A stretch of 64,000 nucleotides of DNA from Streptomyces liliifuscus (lineage in GTDB: Bacteria; Actinomycetota; Actinomycetes; Streptomycetales; Streptomycetaceae): assembly GCF_016598615.1 (NCBI RefSeq), contig NZ_CP066831.1:3410001-3474000 (forward strand), given 5' to 3'. A program made the position numbers and the translations under genes. The number at the start of each line of letters is the position of its first letter. The first letter of the stretch is position 1. This document shows, piece by piece, positions 56,346 through 64,000 of the stretch. The notes beneath the pieces were generated by a model. The model had not been told where the DNA came from, ran no database searches, and saw only the letters and a program-made list of their open reading frames with translations.

Positions 56346-57086
56346 ATGGACGTGAACGGACCTTGGGCGGGAGCGGGTGGGACGGGTACGCCGGGCGTCG
56401 GCGGACGGGGCGTGCTGGAGGGCGCGTTCGCATTGCTGGAGGCGGTGGAACGGGCCACGGAGGCAGGGCTCACCGCCCTGTCCTCGGAGTGCGGGCTGCC
56501 CAAGACGACCGCATACCGGCTGCTGGAGCAGTTGGTCGCGCTGGGGGCCGTGGAACGGCGGGGAACGGGCTACCGGATGGGGCACCGGATGTTCCGGCTC
56601 GGGCACTCGTGGCAGCCGTATCCCGGGCTGCGGGCCGCTGCGCGCGGACCGGCCCGGCAGCTGGTGCGTGCCACCGGTACGACGGTCGGGGTCGCCGTGT
56701 TGCGGAGCGGCCGGACGATGGTGCTGGACTGGACGCCCGGCGAGGCCGGTGAGGCACTCGGCTCGCTGCGCGAGGGCATGACCTGGCCCTGGTTCACCGC
56801 GGCGGGCAAGGTGCTGGTGGCACAGGCACGGCCCGGCCTCCCGCTGGGGCCGCTCCCGACGGCCTGGCGGCAGCAGGCGGCCACGATCCGGGACCGCGGC
56901 GTCGCGTTCGACCGGGAGGAGCTGGCGGAGGGAGTGTGCTGTGTGGCCGTGCCGCTGTACGGGGCGGGCCACGTCCCGGTCGCGGCCCTGTGTGTCCTGA
57001 CCGACCCGGCGCACCACCTCGAACGGCTCGGCGAAGTCGCCAGGGGAACCGGCCACGCCATCAGCGCGGCGCTGCGCGGCCGGTGA
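56346..57086 (+). CDS. IclR-family transcriptional regulator
   Basis: A 246-residue regulator. Helix-turn-helix: LEGAFALLEAVERATEAGLTALSSECGLPKTTAYRLLEQLVALG (about residues 24-67), then VERRGTGYRMG. The C-terminal effector domain has ATGTTVGVAVLRSG and EGVCCVAVPLY. ATG at 56346 with GGGGGGCG upstream. Head-to-head with the SARP gene, 140 bp apart, so it may share control. Confidence 0.88.
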   Translation: MDVNGPWAGAGGTGTPGVGGRGVLEGAFALLEAVERATEAGLTALSSECGLPKTTAYRLLEQLVALGAVERRGTGYRMGHRMFRLGHSWQPYPGLRAAARGPARQLVRATGTTVGVAVLRSGRTMVLDWTPGEAGEALGSLREGMTWPWFTAAGKVLVAQARPGLPLGPLPTAWRQQAATIRDRGVAFDREELAEGVCCVAVPLYGAGHVPVAALCVLTDPAHHLERLGEVARGTGHAISAALRGR

Positions 57087-57098
57087 CCTCGGCTCGCG

Positions 57099-57133
57099 GC
57101 TGCGCGGCTCCCGGCGGACGGGAGCCGCGCAGC
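57099..57133 (+). terminator. Terminator after the IclR gene
   Basis: A perfect 15 bp stem (57099-57113, GCTGCGCGGCTCCCG, with 57119-57133) has a GCGGA loop, beginning 13 bp past the stop. It is between convergent genes and can also serve the ricin-domain gene. Confidence 0.85.
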
Positions 57134-57195
57134 TCATTCACGACATGGACCTCTGAGGACCGCCGACAGACCTCTGACGGACCTCTGGCAGCCCT

Positions 57196-57720
57196 CTAGA
57201 GGTGGTGGAACCAGTGCTGGGCGATGCGACCTTCGCACGACGCCACGACGACAGCGCCGCCCTTCTTGTCCTGGACGGTGTCGAGGCACAGCCCGGAGTA
57301 GATGTTGACGATCTCGCCGTTCGGCCTGAGGTCCCAGCTCTGCGCCTGGGCGTACTCGTAGCACGCCTGCTGCGTGACCCGAGCCCCTGCCGGGCCGGCG
57401 CTCCACAGGCATTTGCGCGCGCTCTGGGACCTGATCGTCCACTGCCCCGGGACCGGCCCGTCCCCCCTGTCGGACGCCACGAGGATGAACTTCTGCTCGG
57501 GAGTGTTCGTGCAGTTCCACAGTTGGGCGCGGGCGCCCTCCGCCGGATCCTCGGCCTTCATGTCCAGGCAGTACTGGTGAATGTTCGCGTTCTTGAGCTC
57601 CTCGTACGTGCGGGTGTTCAGGGCCGCCGCCGACGTCGCGGTGACCCCGACCGCGACCGTCGCGATACAGGTGGCCAGGCCCAGCACACGCAGTCCCAGG
57701 CGTGAACGGACACTTTTCAC
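57196..57720 (-). CDS. Secreted ricin-type beta-trefoil lectin-like protein
   Basis: A 174-residue protein. The Sec signal peptide (VLGLATCIATVAVGVTATSAAAL) is followed by one ricin-type beta-trefoil domain. The domain's QxW-type strand ends are visible (RAQLWNC, QAQSWDLR, AQHWFHHL). Cysteines at conserved trefoil spots (CLDM, CTNT, CLWS, CLDT) suggest disulfides. Such domains bind carbohydrate; no catalytic domain is attached. GTG start with GGAAGGA upstream. Convergent with IclR. Confidence 0.85.
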   Translation of the reverse strand: MKSVRSRLGLRVLGLATCIATVAVGVTATSAAALNTRTYEELKNANIHQYCLDMKAEDPAEGARAQLWNCTNTPEQKFILVASDRGDGPVPGQWTIRSQSARKCLWSAGPAGARVTQQACYEYAQAQSWDLRPNGEIVNIYSGLCLDTVQDKKGGAVVVASCEGRIAQHWFHHL

Positions 57721-57906
57721 GATGATTCCTTCCCCGTTCGGTCGGTGTTCGGTCGTTGCTTCCACCGATGGCCAGGGTGGTTCTCCCGCGTCCGCCTGTC
57801 GCGTGCTGTTCCGCTCAGCGGTCCGGACGGGGGCTGCGTTCAGGGCAGGACTGACAGGACTAACAGGACGGGTTCCGCGGACTCCCGGCGCCCCGCCCGA
57901 GCGCGC

Positions 57907-60117
57907 TCAGCCCTTGTCGAGGTACTGCTCCCTCTCCTCGTCCAGCAGAGCCTGGAGTGCTGTGCGCAGGCCCGGGAGGTGTTCCAGGTCCGGGTCGGAC
58001 GCGACCACCGCGGTCGCCTCGTCGCGGGCCTCGGCGATGATCTCCTCGTCCTCGATGACGGCGAGCATCCGCAGTGAGGTGCGGGCGCCGGACTGGGCCT
58101 GACCCAGGACATCGCCCTCGCGGCGCTGTTCGAGGTCGATGCGGGAGAGCTCGAAGCCGTCGAGGGTGGAGGCGACCGCGGTCAGCCGCTGGCGGGCCGG
58201 GCTGGCCTCGGCCATCTCGGTGACCAGGAGGCAGAGGCCCGCCGCCGAGCCACGGCCGACGCGGCCGCGCAGCTGGTGGAGCTGGGAGACGCCGAAGCGG
58301 TCGGCGTCCATGATCACCATCGCGGTGGCGTTCGGCACGTTCACCCCGACCTCGATGACCGTCGTGGCGACCAGGACGTCCGTCTCCCCCGCGGCGAAGC
58401 GGCGCATCACGGCGTCCTTGTCGTCCGGGGGCATACGGCCGTGCAGGACCTCGACCTTGAGGCCCTGGAGCGGGCCCTTGGCGAGCTGGTCGGCGATGTC
58501 GAGGACCGCGAGGGGCGGGCGCTTCTCCGCCTCGTCCTCGGGGGACGGCTTCTTCCTGGACTTCTTCGGGTCGTCGTCCTCGTCGCCGATGCGCGGGCAG
58601 ACCACGTACGCCTGATGGCCGTTGGACACTTCCTCTCGCACGCGCTCCCACGCGCGCGAGAGGAAGTGGGGCTTGTCGGCGGCCGGGACGACATGGCTGG
58701 CGATGGGAGAGCGGCCGGCGGGGAGCTGGTCCAGGACGGATGTCTCCAGGTCGCCGAAGACGGTCATGGCGACCGTGCGCGGGATCGGCGTGGCGGTCAT
58801 CACGAGGAGGTGCGGGGGCTGTTTGCCCTTGCCGCGCAGGGCGTCGCGCTGCTCGACGCCGAACCGGTGCTGCTCGTCCACCACGACCAGGCCCAGGTCG
58901 TGGAACTGCACCTTGTCCTCGATCAGCGCATGCGTCCCGATGACGATCCCCGCCTCCGCGGTGACCAGGTCGAGCAGTGCCTGCCGCCGCCCGGCCGCCC
59001 CCATGGACCCGGTGAGCAGCACCACCTTGGTGGAGTGCTCGGCACCACCGAGCATGCCGCCCTCGGCCAGCTCCCCCATCATCTCCGTGATCGACCGGTG
59101 ATGCTGCTGGGCGAGCACCTCGGTGGGCGCGAGCATCGCCGCCTGCCCACCCGCGTCGACGACGGCGAGCATGGCGCGTAGCGCGACCATCGTCTTTCCG
59201 GAACCCACCTCTCCCTGCAGCAGCCGGTGCATCGGATGTTCCGTGGCCAGGTCGTCGAAGATCTCCTTGGAGACCTTCTGCTGGCCCTCGGTGAGGGTGA
59301 AGGGGAGCTTGGCGTCGAAGGCGGAGAGCAGGCCGTCCTTCTTGGGCCTGCGGGCCACGGCGGGCAGTTGGGCGTCCGCGTGACGGCGGCGGGCCAGGGC
59401 CACCTGGAGGACGAAGGCCTCGTCCCACTTGAGGCGGGAGCGGGCGTCATCGATGTCCGCCTTGGTGTGCGGGCGGTGGATCTTCAGCAGGGCCTCGGGG
59501 AGGGGGACCAGACCGCGGCCGGCCCGCAGGGAGTCGGGCAGCGGATCGGTGGCCTCCTGGGCGCTCGGCAGCACCGTCTGCACCGCCTTGGCGATCTTCC
59601 AGGACTCCAGCTTGGCGGTGGCGGGGTAGAGCGGGATGAGGGCGCCCGCCCAGGTGTCCACCGTCTCGGTCACGTCGTCGCCGCGCAGCAGCTCGTACGC
59701 CGGGTGGGCCAGCTGGAGGCGGCGGTTGAAGACGGAGACCTTGCCCGCGAACAGCGCGCGGGTGCCGGGCAGGAGCTCCTTGTGGGGCTTGTGCACGCCG
59801 TTGCCGAAGAAGACCAGCTTGAGCTGGCCGCTGCCGTCCGTGATGGTCACTTCGAGGCGCTGGCCCTTGCCCCGGGGGGCCTTGGAGGAGGCGAAGGTGA
59901 GCAGGCGGGCGTCGGCGACCTGGGCGACCACCGTGACGTGCTCGTCCATGGGGAGGTCGGCGAGGTGGGTGAGCTGGCCGCGCTCCTCGTACCTGCGGGG
60001 ATAGTGGTGCAGCAGGTCGCCGACGGTGTGCAGGCCGAGGTGCTCGGCCATCACCTTCGCGGTGGCGGGTCCGAGCACCTTCTTCAGTGGTTCTTCGAGC
60101 GCGGGCACGAGATCCAT
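57907..60117 (-). CDS. recG: ATP-dependent DNA helicase RecG
   Basis: A 736-residue RecG. The N-terminal wedge domain (LHHYPRRYEERGQLTHLADLP, TVVAQVADARLL) is followed by SF2 helicase motifs: motif I GEVGSGKTMVALRAM, motif II DEQHRFG, motif III TATPIPRT, and motif VI QLRGRVGRG. RecG drives fork reversal and branch migration. An insert in the C-terminal helicase lobe (GDEDDDPKKSRKKPSPEDEAEK) is charged and probably a loop. ATG at 60117; no strong ribosome site. Confidence 0.95.
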   Translation of the reverse strand: MDLVPALEEPLKKVLGPATAKVMAEHLGLHTVGDLLHHYPRRYEERGQLTHLADLPMDEHVTVVAQVADARLLTFASSKAPRGKGQRLEVTITDGSGQLKLVFFGNGVHKPHKELLPGTRALFAGKVSVFNRRLQLAHPAYELLRGDDVTETVDTWAGALIPLYPATAKLESWKIAKAVQTVLPSAQEATDPLPDSLRAGRGLVPLPEALLKIHRPHTKADIDDARSRLKWDEAFVLQVALARRRHADAQLPAVARRPKKDGLLSAFDAKLPFTLTEGQQKVSKEIFDDLATEHPMHRLLQGEVGSGKTMVALRAMLAVVDAGGQAAMLAPTEVLAQQHHRSITEMMGELAEGGMLGGAEHSTKVVLLTGSMGAAGRRQALLDLVTAEAGIVIGTHALIEDKVQFHDLGLVVVDEQHRFGVEQRDALRGKGKQPPHLLVMTATPIPRTVAMTVFGDLETSVLDQLPAGRSPIASHVVPAADKPHFLSRAWERVREEVSNGHQAYVVCPRIGDEDDDPKKSRKKPSPEDEAEKRPPLAVLDIADQLAKGPLQGLKVEVLHGRMPPDDKDAVMRRFAAGETDVLVATTVIEVGVNVPNATAMVIMDADRFGVSQLHQLRGRVGRGSAAGLCLLVTEMAEASPARQRLTAVASTLDGFELSRIDLEQRREGDVLGQAQSGARTSLRMLAVIEDEEIIAEARDEATAVVASDPDLEHLPGLRTALQALLDEEREQYLDKG

Positions 60118-60280
60118 TGCACACCACCGCACTGACAATGCCGTATACGTCCCAGAAATCCGCTGGTCAGACGGCTGGTTCGGGGCCTAGGATGTCCGGC
60201 TCCGGCCCTGTTCGCGGTCACCTCGTCTTGGGACCGCCCGACCCCGCGCCGTCGCACGTCCCCCCACCGGCGCAGCGACG

Positions 60281-62125
60281 ATGGACTCCCAGATCTCACA
60301 GTCAGCTCAGGCATCCCAGTCACCCCATACGTTCCAGGTCGACCTGCGCGGCCTCGTGGACCTTCTCTCCCACCACCTCTACTCCAGCCCCAAGGTCTAT
60401 CTGCGGGAGCTGCTACAGAACGCCGTGGACGCGATCACCGCCCGGCGTGCCGAGCAGCCCGACGCGCCTGCCCTGGTGCGGCTGTTCGTCGAGGGCGCGG
60501 GCGGCGCCCTTCGTGTGGAGGACTCCGGGATCGGGCTCACCGAGACGGACGTGCACAGCCTCCTGGCGACCATCGGCCGCAGCTCCAAGCGGGCGGAGGG
60601 CCTGGAGTCGGCGCGCTCCGACTTCCTCGGGCAGTTCGGCATCGGCCTGCTCGCCTGCTTCGTGGTCGCCGAGCGCATCCGGGTGGTCAGCCGCAGTGCC
60701 CGTACGCCCGACGCGCCCCCCGTGGAGTGGACGGCGGCCGACGACGGCTCGTACACCGTCCGTACGCTGCCGCACGAGGCCCGCGCCGAACCGGGTACGA
60801 CCGTGTACCTGGTGGCGCGTCCGGGCGCCGCCGACTGGCTGTCCGAGGAGCGGGTCCTCTCGCTGGCCCGGGACTTCGGATCGCTGCTTCCGTACGACGT
60901 ACGGGTGGGCGACGAGGCGGTCACGGACCTCCCGGCGCCCTGGGACCGCGCGTACCCAAGCCCCGCCACCCGAAGGGTGGCCCTGGGGCGGCACTGCCAC
61001 GAGCTGTTCGGGTTCACGCCGCTGGACTCGATCGACCTGGACGTGCCGCTCGCCGGGATCCGCGGGGTGGCGTACGTGCTGCCGTCCGCGGTCAGTCCCG
61101 CCCAGCGCGCCGGTCATCGCGTGCACCTGAAGGGCATGCTGCTCACCGAGCGGGCCGAACAGCTGCTGCCCGACTGGGCGTTCTTCGTGCGCTGCGTCCT
61201 GGACACGGACAGCCTGCGGCCCACCGCGTCCCGGGAGGCGCTGTACGAGGACGAGGCCCTGGCGGGCGTACGGGAGGCACTGGGCGAGCGGATCAGGGCC
61301 TGGCTGACGGGGCTCGCGGCCGGTGATCCCGAGCGGCTCGCGGCCTTCCTTTCGGTGCACCACCTGGGCGTGAAGTCCCTGGCGCGGCACGACAGCGAGA
61401 TGCTGCGCACGATGCTGCCGTGGCTGCCCTTCGAGACGACCGACGGGCAGCTGTCCCTGGAGGAGTTCGCGCAGCGGCACCCGGTGGTGCACTTCACGCG
61501 GTCCGTGGAGGAGTACCGCCAGGTCGCGCCGATCGCGTCCGCGCAGGGCGTGGGTGTCGTCAACGGCGGCTACACGTACGACAGCGAGCTGGTCGAGGCG
61601 CTGCCCTCGGTGCGGCCCGGGACGGTCGTGGCGGAGCTGGACGCCGACACGGTGACCGCGCATCTGGACTCGGTCGACCCGGCGGTGGAGCTGGCCCTGT
61701 CGGCCTTCCTGGGGGCCGCGCGGGCCAAACTCGACCCCCTGGGGTGCGATGTGGTCCTGCGCGCCTTCCACCCCCTCTCCGTGCCCGCGCTGCACCTCGA
61801 CGACCGGGCGGCCCGCCACGAGCAGGCACGCGCGGAGGCCGAGGAGCAGGCCGACGACCTGTGGGCGGGCATTCTCGGCTCGCTGCGGGGCAGCGCCCCG
61901 CGCGCGCGGCTGGTGCTCAACCACCTCAACCCGCTGATCCGGAAGATCAGTTCGCTCGACGACCGGGAGCTGATCGGGACGGCGACGGAGTCCCTCTACG
62001 GCCAGGCCCTGCTGATGGCGCAGCGTCCGCTGCGACCGGCGGACTCGGCGCTCCTGAACCGGGCGTTCATCGGCCTCCTGGAGTGGGCCACCCACAGCGA
62101 CACCCCGGAGGAGGGCCACCGATGA
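60281..62125 (+). CDS. HSP90/HtpG-family protein, actinobacterial form
   Basis: A 614-residue HSP90-family protein. The GHKL nucleotide pocket is recognisable: LRELLQNAVDA (Glu43, Asn47, Asp50), VEDSGIGLTETD and GQFGIGLL. The middle domain carries LRPTASREALYED, matching the HtpG Arg-loop. The C-terminal third diverges strongly from E. coli HtpG and is shorter. Start ATG at 60281. Its stop overlaps the following TPR gene (ATGA), so the two are coupled. It is divergent from recG. Confidence 0.88.
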   Translation: MDSQISQSAQASQSPHTFQVDLRGLVDLLSHHLYSSPKVYLRELLQNAVDAITARRAEQPDAPALVRLFVEGAGGALRVEDSGIGLTETDVHSLLATIGRSSKRAEGLESARSDFLGQFGIGLLACFVVAERIRVVSRSARTPDAPPVEWTAADDGSYTVRTLPHEARAEPGTTVYLVARPGAADWLSEERVLSLARDFGSLLPYDVRVGDEAVTDLPAPWDRAYPSPATRRVALGRHCHELFGFTPLDSIDLDVPLAGIRGVAYVLPSAVSPAQRAGHRVHLKGMLLTERAEQLLPDWAFFVRCVLDTDSLRPTASREALYEDEALAGVREALGERIRAWLTGLAAGDPERLAAFLSVHHLGVKSLARHDSEMLRTMLPWLPFETTDGQLSLEEFAQRHPVVHFTRSVEEYRQVAPIASAQGVGVVNGGYTYDSELVEALPSVRPGTVVAELDADTVTAHLDSVDPAVELALSAFLGAARAKLDPLGCDVVLRAFHPLSVPALHLDDRAARHEQARAEAEEQADDLWAGILGSLRGSAPRARLVLNHLNPLIRKISSLDDRELIGTATESLYGQALLMAQRPLRPADSALLNRAFIGLLEWATHSDTPEEGHR

Positions 62126-64000
62126 GCGGGACCGGTGAAAACTTGGACTTCGACGCGCTGCGCCAAGCGATGCAGGAGAACTACGAGCAGCCGGAGGGCC
62201 CGGCCCGCAACGCGCGCGCGGAGGTGCTGCTCGCCGAGGCCGAGAAGCTGAACATCCCGCTCGCCGTGATCGAGGCGCTCGGCCACCAGCTGAAGGTCTA
62301 CAACTACAGCTCCGAGAAGGACAGGATGTTCGTCCCCTTCGCGCGCCTGCTGCGCATGTGGGACGAACGGCCCGAGGACTTCGACGAGTACGAGACCCAC
62401 TCCCTGCACTGGGTCTTCAAGTGGGTGTCCTCCGGAATGGTCGGCCAGCCGCACGTTCCGCTCGCCTCCATCGAGAAGTGGCTCGGCGAGATGGAGCACC
62501 GCTACCGGCTCGCCGGTCACTCCGAACGGGCGGTCCGCAGCACCGAGTTCACGGTCGCGCGGTCCATCGGGGACCTGGCGCGGGCCGAGCGGGCGTACAC
62601 CGCGTGGCTGGCCGCGGACCGGGACAGCATGGCCGACTGCCACGCCTGCGAACTGCACGACCAGGGCTGGTGGCTGGCCGAGCGGGGCGCCGACGCGGAG
62701 GCCCTGGAGCTGTGGCGGCCCGTCCTGGAGGGCGAGTACACCTGCGCCCACGAGCCGCACGCGGTCCTCGCCTCCTCGCTGCTGCCCCTGCTGCGGCTGG
62801 GGCGTCTGGACGAGGCGCGGGCCCACCATCTGCGCGGCTTCCGGCTCGTACGCCCCATGGAGAGCATGCGGGGCGCGTACGCGGACCATGTGGAGTTCTG
62901 CGCGCTCACCGGCAACGAGGCACGGGCCCTGGAGCTGCTGGCGGAACGTCCCGCCTACTTCACGGACGCCGGGGAACCGCGCAGCCGGATGGACTTCCTG
63001 GCCGTGGTCGCCCTGCTGATGGACCGCCTGACCTCGCTCGGGCTGGGCGCGCAGACCGTGCCGGGACCGGCCGGCCGCACCTGGACCGCGGGCGAACTCG
63101 CCTCCCACGCGCGCGTGGAGGCCCTTTCGCTGGCGGACCGCTTCGACGAGCGCAACGGCACGGCGTACGTGAGCGGACGCGTCCGGGAGCGCATGGGCCA
63201 ACCGCCACTGGTGGAGCGGCTGCCGCTGGGCGTACGCGCGACACCGACCGTGGCCGCTCCCGTGCGGCCCGCGCCCGCCGCGTCCGCGGATGCCACCGCC
63301 GACGACGGGCCGGACCTGGCCGCGCTGCTCGCCGAGGCCCGCCGGCTCTCGGCCGCCCTGCACCCGGATTCCGTCGCGGCATGGGCCGCGGTCGCGGAGG
63401 CGGCCGGTGACGAGGAACTGACTCCCCGCGACCGCGCGGAACTGACCGACCACGAGGCGATGGGCCTCGGCCCCGAGGGCGTGGAGCTGTTCGCCCGCGC
63501 AGCCGAGCTGTACGAGGCCGCGGGCGACCCGGGCGAGGCCCTGGCGGCACGCGCGCGTGGAGCGTACGTACTGGCCCTCTCCGGCCGGACCCGCGAGGCG
63601 CTGGCCGCGGTCTCGGAGCCGTACGAGCGGGTGCTCGCCCTCTTCGCGGAGGGCGGGACAGAGGTCCCGCAGGCCGCCTCGGTGCTGGTGGGACGGGCGC
63701 GCATCCTGCTGCAGCGGGTGCACGAGGCCGCGGAGGTGAACGGGGCGGGAGACGGCTCCGACGTCCTGGCCGCCGCGGAGACCGCCGCACGGGAGCTGCT
63801 GGCCCTCGCAGGACCGGAGGCCGGGAACGACGTCCTGGTCGCCTCCCGGGCCGCGGAGGCACAGGCCATGCTCGGAGAGCTCGCGGCGCACGCCGGGGAC
63901 GCGGAGAGGGCCGCGGAGCTGCTCACGCGGGGCTCGGAGGCGTTCGTGGCGGCCGGGCTGCCGTGGTTCGCGGTGGAGTACGAGGCCCGGCTCACCGGAA
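62122..64000 (+). CDS. TPR-repeat protein, partner of the HSP90 gene; partial at window end
   Basis: At least 626 residues are visible and the frame is still open at the window edge. The ATG overlaps the HSP90 stop by 4 bases. The protein is built of helical TPR-like pairs, such as ERAYTAWLAADRDSMADC, EALELWRPVLEGEY, FARAAELYEAAGDPGEALAARARGAYVLALSGR and LLTRGSEAFVAAG. No enzymatic motif is visible. A Pro/Ala linker near residue 380-390 divides two repeat blocks. TPR partners bind HSP90 tails in eukaryotes; such an interaction here is inferred from coupling only. Confidence 0.85.
   Translation, partial: MSGTGENLDFDALRQAMQENYEQPEGPARNARAEVLLAEAEKLNIPLAVIEALGHQLKVYNYSSEKDRMFVPFARLLRMWDERPEDFDEYETHSLHWVFKWVSSGMVGQPHVPLASIEKWLGEMEHRYRLAGHSERAVRSTEFTVARSIGDLARAERAYTAWLAADRDSMADCHACELHDQGWWLAERGADAEALELWRPVLEGEYTCAHEPHAVLASSLLPLLRLGRLDEARAHHLRGFRLVRPMESMRGAYADHVEFCALTGNEARALELLAERPAYFTDAGEPRSRMDFLAVVALLMDRLTSLGLGAQTVPGPAGRTWTAGELASHARVEALSLADRFDERNGTAYVSGRVRERMGQPPLVERLPLGVRATPTVAAPVRPAPAASADATADDGPDLAALLAEARRLSAALHPDSVAAWAAVAEAAGDEELTPRDRAELTDHEAMGLGPEGVELFARAAELYEAAGDPGEALAARARGAYVLALSGRTREALAAVSEPYERVLALFAEGGTEVPQAASVLVGRARILLQRVHEAAEVNGAGDGSDVLAAAETAARELLALAGPEAGNDVLVASRAAEAQAMLGELAAHAGDAERAAELLTRGSEAFVAAGLPWFAVEYEARLTG

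Overview
The window is high-GC actinobacterial DNA with the gene content and order of a Streptomyces chromosome core. whiG (sporulation sigma factor), nsdA, four adjacent type I signal peptidase genes, a SARP/AfsR-type regulator, GC-rich third codon positions, frequent GTG starts and 1-4 bp coupled overlaps (TGATG, ATGA, GTGA) all point there. No rRNA, convincing tRNA, CRISPR array or transposase was found. The order agrees with what I remember of the S. coelicolor recG-smc-ftsY-ffh-rpsP-sip-whiG-rpsB-cdsA-rlmN segment; I ran no comparison.

Layout. 0.1-7.6 kb: rlmN, an orphan ATP-grasp-like protein, two small coupled ORFs on the opposite strand, then the minus-strand block rpsB-tsf-pyrH-frr-cdsA (translation, UMP kinase, ribosome recycling, CDP-diacylglycerol synthesis). 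7.9-10.8 kb: a secreted M23 peptidase, a split-barrel oxidoreductase, a TetR regulator and whiG. 11.0-14.8 kb: dprA-comM-yraN and a DUF2469 gene. 14.8-19.5 kb: a NUDIX gene, sipZ-sipY-sipX-sipW and rplS. 19.6-21.8 kb: trmD-rimM-khpA-rpsP. 22.1-29.3 kb: a SprT-like zinc protein, an archaeal/eukaryotic-type prolyl-tRNA synthetase, a methyltransferase, an ftsH paralogue and ffh. 29.5-33.7 kb: the nitrogen operon amtB-glnB-glnD with a probable GlnR operator. 34-41.2 kb: nsdA divergent from a prim-pol-like gene, ftsY, a broken NCS1 permease, a luciferase-like oxidoreductase and a GlcP-type glucose permease. 41.5-53.2 kb: smc, a small coiled-coil gene, acyP, a CAP-domain protein, an HxlR regulator, mutM, rnc, rpmF, a YceD-family gene, a DivIVA-like protein, coaD and rsmD. 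53.3-57.7 kb: an accessory-looking group (SARP/NB-ARC/TPR regulator, IclR regulator, secreted ricin-type lectin). 57.9-64 kb: recG, then a divergent two-gene operon of an HSP90-family protein and a TPR protein cut by the window edge.

Functional links. ffh and ftsY with the four signal peptidases cover protein targeting and export. rpsB, tsf, frr, rplS, rpsP, rpmF, rimM, trmD, rlmN, rsmD and rnc cover ribosome production and RNA modification. smc, recG, mutM, dprA and comM handle DNA. AmtB, PII and GlnD form an ammonium-sensing module. whiG and nsdA are developmental regulators.

Of most interest for follow-up are the HSP90/TPR operon, the three-gene insertion between rsmD and recG, the stand-alone prim-pol protein beside nsdA, the SprT-like zinc protein beside the unusual ProRS, and several short tandem arrays and dispersed intergenic hairpins that the genes do not explain.
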